NCBI RefSeq assembly: GCF_026239555.1
Contig: NZ_JAPIVP010000013.1
Span: forward strand, 62,001 to 126,000
DNA: 64,000 bases
Direction of reading: 5' to 3'
Source: Pedobacter sp. PF22-3
GTDB lineage: Bacteria; Bacteroidota; Bacteroidia; Sphingobacteriales; Sphingobacteriaceae
The position numbers and the translations under genes were made by a program. Below the pieces are notes generated by a model that worked only from the letters and a program-made list of their open reading frames with translations, ran no database searches and had not been told where the DNA came from. Of the stretch, positions 61,492 through 64,000 are shown in pieces; within the stretch, counting starts at the first letter, position 1; the number at the start of each line of letters is the position of its first letter.

Positions 61492-62685
61492 ATGATTATC
61501 GAACCTAGAATGAGGGGCTTTATCTGTTTAACTGCACATCCAGATGGTTGCGCACAAAACGTAAAGAATCAAATTGAATATGTAAAATCTAAAGGTGCTA
61601 TAAACGGTCCTAAAAAAGTATTGGTGATTGGTGCATCAACAGGTTTCGGTTTAGCTTCGCGTATTACTGCTGCTTATGGCTCTGGTGCCTCAACCATTGG
61701 CGTATTTTTTGAAAAAGCACCTTCAGAAGGCAAAACGGCATCTCCAGGCTGGTACAATACCGCAGCTTTTGAAAAAGAAGCCCATGCCGCCGGTTTATAT
61801 GCAAAAAGTATAAATGGCGATGCATTTTCTAAAGAAATTAAAGAAAAAACCATCGAACTGATCAAAGCTGATCTTGGCCAGGTTGATCTCGTGATCTATA
61901 GCTTGGCTTCACCAGTAAGGAAACATCCTGATACTGAAGTATTGCACCGTTCTACTTTAAAACCTATCGGCGGTACTTATACCAATAAAACTGTTGATTT
62001 CCACACGGGTAATGTAAGCGAAATTTCTATCGAACCCGCTACAGAAGAAGATATTGCCAACACCGTTGCTGTAATGGGTGGCGAAGACTGGGCCATGTGG
62101 ATTGATGCCTTAAAAGCAGAAAACCTGCTTGCGAAAGGTGCAACTACCGTAGCATATTCTTATATCGGCCCTGCATTAACCGAACCGGTTTACCGCAAAG
62201 GTACCATTGGAAGAGCGAAAGATGATTTGGAAGCAACCGCATTCACAATCAGCGATAAATTAAAAGATATTGATGGCAAAGCTTACGTATCGGTTAATAA
62301 AGCATTGGTTACCCAGGCCAGCTCGGCTATTCCGGTAATTCCCTTATACATCTCATTATTATACAAAGTAATGAAAGCTGAAGGCATTCACGAAGGTACT
62401 ATCGAGCAGATCCAACGTTTATATGCAGATCGATTATATACAAGCAACGCTGTTCCTGTTGATGAAAAAGGAAGAATCAGAATCGACGATTGGGAGATGC
62501 GTGAGGATATCCAGGCTAAAGTTGCCGAACTTTGGAAAGAAGCCACTACTGAAACTTTACCAGCGATAGGTGATTTACCAGGTTACAGATCTGATTTCTT
62601 AAGCTTATTTGGCTTCGAAATTGATAAAGTAGACTATCAAAAAGATGCCCAGGAAGTAGTGGAAATTGAAGGTTTGGTAAACTAG
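61492..62685 (+). CDS. fabV: Trans-2-enoyl-ACP/CoA reductase, FabV type
   Basis: A 397-residue short-chain-dehydrogenase-like enoyl reductase. The extended Rossmann motif LVIGASTGFGLASRITAAYG and the FabV signature Tyr-x8-Lys (YRKGTIGRAK) are both present, and the N-terminus MIIEPRMRGFICLTAHPDG is that of FabV. It catalyses the last step of each fatty-acid elongation cycle with NADH, in the cytoplasm, and is triclosan-insensitive compared with FabI. It stands alone, followed by a family E repeat and a terminator. Confidence 0.96.
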   Translation: MIIEPRMRGFICLTAHPDGCAQNVKNQIEYVKSKGAINGPKKVLVIGASTGFGLASRITAAYGSGASTIGVFFEKAPSEGKTASPGWYNTAAFEKEAHAAGLYAKSINGDAFSKEIKEKTIELIKADLGQVDLVIYSLASPVRKHPDTEVLHRSTLKPIGGTYTNKTVDFHTGNVSEISIEPATEEDIANTVAVMGGEDWAMWIDALKAENLLAKGATTVAYSYIGPALTEPVYRKGTIGRAKDDLEATAFTISDKLKDIDGKAYVSVNKALVTQASSAIPVIPLYISLLYKVMKAEGIHEGTIEQIQRLYADRLYTSNAVPVDEKGRIRIDDWEMREDIQAKVAELWKEATTETLPAIGDLPGYRSDFLSLFGFEIDKVDYQKDAQEVVEIEGLVN

Positions 62686-62691
62686 TTTATC

Positions 62692-62718
62692 CGTCACCCT
62701 GAACTTGTTTCAGGGTCT
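62692..62718. repeat. Family E hairpin repeat after fabV
   Basis: CGTCACCCTGAACTTGTTTC followed by AGGGTCT forms a hairpin (CCCTGAA with TTCAGGG) six bases after the fabV stop. It matches 39358-39384 at 23 of 27 positions by eye. Confidence 0.8.
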
Positions 62719-62736
62719 ACATCATAATTTAATTAC

Positions 62737-62766
62737 AAACGGCTGGCCTTAAAGCCGGCCGTTTTT
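62737..62766 (+). terminator. Terminator of fabV
   Basis: AAACGGCTGGC pairs with GCCGGCCGTTT (one wobble) over a 6-base loop, followed by TTTTT. It lies 50 bases after the stop codon, past the family E repeat. Confidence 0.85.
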
Positions 62767-62779
62767 ATTTCCTGATAAA

Positions 62780-63316
62780 ATGAGTTTCGATTTACAGCCC
62801 AAACTAGAAAACGATTTAATTAGAGTAGTTCCATTAAAAGAAGAAGATTTTGAAGCCCTTTTCGCAGTAGCTTCCGATCCGTTAATATGGGAACAACATC
62901 CCAACAAAGACCGTTATAAGAGAAACGTTTTCGAAAATTTCTTTAAAGGCGCAATGGAATCGAAAGGTGCTTTTATTGTATATGAAAAAGAAACCAACAA
63001 AATTGTAGGGAGTTCCAGGTATTATGAGCTCGATGAGGAAGATAGTTCGGTTGCGGTTGGCTATACCTTTATTGCGCGTGAGTTTTGGGGTAAGGGACAT
63101 AATAAGGCTTTAAAAACTTTAATGTTTAATCATGCTTTTCAATTTGCAGATAAAGTGATTTTACATATTGGTGCTACTAATTTCCGTTCGCAAAAAGCAA
63201 TTGAAAAATTAGGTGCTGTTAAAATTGCTGAATTAGAAGTTGCCTATTATGGTGAACCCTTAAAATGGAATTTTGTATACCAGATCGATAAGGTTAAATG
63301 GAAAAAAATGAATTAA
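62780..63316 (+). CDS. GNAT-family N-acetyltransferase (RimJ/RimL-like)
   Basis: A 178-residue acetyltransferase. The core has VAVGYTFIAREFWGKGHNKAL (motif A with the acetyl-CoA loop W-G-K-G-x-N-K), then HIGATNFRSQKAIEKLGA (motif B), as in RimJ/RimL and similar enzymes that modify protein N-termini or small molecules. It begins 15 bases downstream of the fabV terminator. Confidence 0.9.
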   Translation: MSFDLQPKLENDLIRVVPLKEEDFEALFAVASDPLIWEQHPNKDRYKRNVFENFFKGAMESKGAFIVYEKETNKIVGSSRYYELDEEDSSVAVGYTFIAREFWGKGHNKALKTLMFNHAFQFADKVILHIGATNFRSQKAIEKLGAVKIAELEVAYYGEPLKWNFVYQIDKVKWKKMN

Positions 63317-63335
63317 AATTTTAACCACAGATTTA

Positions 63336-63382
63336 AACATATTATTTATCTTATCTGTGCTCATCCTTTTCATCTGTGGTAA
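63336..63382. repeat. Inverted CCACAGAT...ATCTGTGG repeat
   Basis: CCACAGATTTAAACA and CATCTGTGG flank a short TATCTGTGCTCATCC core; this AACCACAGAT-type palindrome is a widespread intergenic motif, also in part at 14654-14670. Confidence 0.5.
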
Positions 63383-63430
63383 AATAATAGAGAAACAATT
63401 ACCAAGGAGGTGTGAATAGTCCCGAGGTGC

Positions 63431-63544
63431 CGTCATTTTGAGCGGAGTGCAACGCAGTCGCGAACCACGTAAGTGCTCAGCGAAGCTCATCTGTCTAGAA
63501 AAATCTCTCTCCCAAACGTTCGGGACTGCGATACAGCCGGGATG
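63431..63544. repeat. Family C palindromic intergenic repeat
   Basis: CGTCATTTTGAGCGGAGTGC, then AACGCAGTCGCGAACC, is an inverted relative of AAATCTCTCTCCC...GGGACTGCGATACAGCCGGGATG. Arms resemble 44986-45089. It lies in the gap before the cold-shock gene. Confidence 0.75.
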
Positions 63545-63671
63545 AAAACTGCCTTGTTGGAGTCCATCAATGTTAGTGTGGTCAAAGCATCCATCTGTGT
63601 TTCCGTGGCAAACATTAACTATAATGAAAAGAGCGTGACCGAATAAAATCGTGTTTATCCTTAAGTATTGT

Positions 63672-63679
63672 TATCTTTG
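63672..63679 (+). promoter_or_regulatory. -7 box of the cold-shock-type gene
   Basis: TATCTTTG matches TAnnTTTG, 51 bases before the ATG, leaving a leader of about 45 bases. Confidence 0.45.
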
Positions 63680-63729
63680 TATAATTCTCCATTCCACTCA
63701 CCTTTCAAAACAAAACAATTAAATAAAAT

Positions 63730-64000
63730 ATGGCTAAATCTCAGGCAACATACAGTAAAAAAGAGAACGAAAAAAAACGGTTAAAAAAACAAAAAGACAA
63801 ACAAGAGAAAAAAGAAGAGCGTCAGGCTAATGCCAAAAAAGGTTTAGCACTTGAAGATATGATGGCTTACGTTGATGAAAACGGAAACATCTCTTCTACT
63901 CCACCAGATCCGAAGAAAAAGAAAGTAATTAATACGGAAGATATTCAGATCGGTATTTCAAGACAAGAAGACATCATTGATGAAAATCCTGTTAAAAAAG
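63730..64000 (+). CDS. Cold-shock-domain protein (CspA-like), N-terminal part only
   Basis: The reading frame runs 90 codons from ATG 63730 to the window end. The N-terminal ~30 residues are lysine/glutamate-rich (SKKENEKKRLKKQKDK type, basic and probably helical); LALEDMMAYVDENGNISSTP and PDPKKKKVINTEDIQIGI follow. This layout matches Bacteroidota proteins in which a charged leader precedes a C-terminal cold-shock domain of about 65 residues. The domain itself lies outside the window, so the assignment rests on the leader only. Such proteins bind single-stranded RNA. Confidence 0.75.
   Translation, partial: MAKSQATYSKKENEKKRLKKQKDKQEKKEERQANAKKGLALEDMMAYVDENGNISSTPPDPKKKKVINTEDIQIGISRQEDIIDENPVKK

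Overview
The window reads as a chromosomal stretch from a pigmented member of the Bacteroidota, most likely Pedobacter or a close relative in the Sphingobacteriaceae. The grounds are a SusC/RagA-type and an Oar-type TonB-dependent receptor, many lipoproteins and periplasmic hydrolases, promoters with the TAnnTTTG -7 box typical of the phylum, a carotenoid locus, and dense families of short intergenic palindromic repeats. No phage, plasmid, CRISPR or IS transposase gene is visible.

Layout. 1-2.8 kb: the N-terminal 771 codons of a SusC-like receptor with three operator-like palindromes at its 5' end. 2.8-8.1 kb: a SulP anion transporter, then a histidine kinase / LytTR regulator / secreted CocE-type hydrolase operon, all on the minus strand. 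8.3-11 kb: a lipoprotein, a retropepsin-like protein and a VOC protein. 11.1-14.4 kb: a decayed tract ending at tRNA-Asn(GTT). It holds the remnant of a histidine kinase, three other orphan open fragments, a trypsin-like lipoprotein and small hypotheticals. 14.8-22.2 kb: a 52-residue lipoprotein, an Oar-like receptor, a GNAT enzyme, an AraC regulator and an alpha/beta hydrolase. 22.5-25.9 kb: a second tRNA-Asn, a PfkB kinase, a cytochrome b5-like protein and a lycopene cyclase. 26.0-27.1 kb: a compact array of inverted repeats enclosing a GIY-YIG nuclease gene. 27.1-31.8 kb: crtI, an ECF sigma factor, murB, a lipoprotein and crtZ. 31.9-38.3 kb: tetR plus a complete RND efflux operon. 38.5-43.1 kb: a possible M14-like metalloenzyme, an MFS carrier, and thiD-tenA behind a TPP riboswitch. 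43.3-50.1 kb: a choice-of-anchor I lipoprotein, lpdA, a VOC protein, a Crp/Fnr remnant, a DUF2306 membrane protein, a HAD phosphatase and a phytase-like lipoprotein. 50.5-64 kb: a DUF6515-like protein, a second CocE hydrolase, an M1 peptidase, a head-GIN protein, a DinB protein, an archaemetzincin lipoprotein, two outer-membrane beta-barrels, fabV, a GNAT enzyme and the start of a cold-shock-type protein.

How genes work together. CrtI, the fused lycopene cyclase and CrtZ cover phytoene to a hydroxylated carotenoid, but phytoene synthase (crtB) is not in the window. TolC-, HlyD- and AcrB-type proteins form one tripartite pump, probably controlled by the TetR gene in front. ThiD and TenA form a thiamin salvage pair under TPP control. 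The LytTR two-component pair probably controls the hydrolase 18 bases downstream.

Most interesting signal. A GIY-YIG gene lies exactly between the left and right arms of an imperfect inverted repeat (26468-26887). Neighbouring copies of the same arm pair have the gene replaced by a 13-base spacer. This resembles the RAYT/REPIN arrangement (one mobilising gene plus short non-autonomous derivatives), but with a GIY-YIG nuclease in place of the Y1 transposase.
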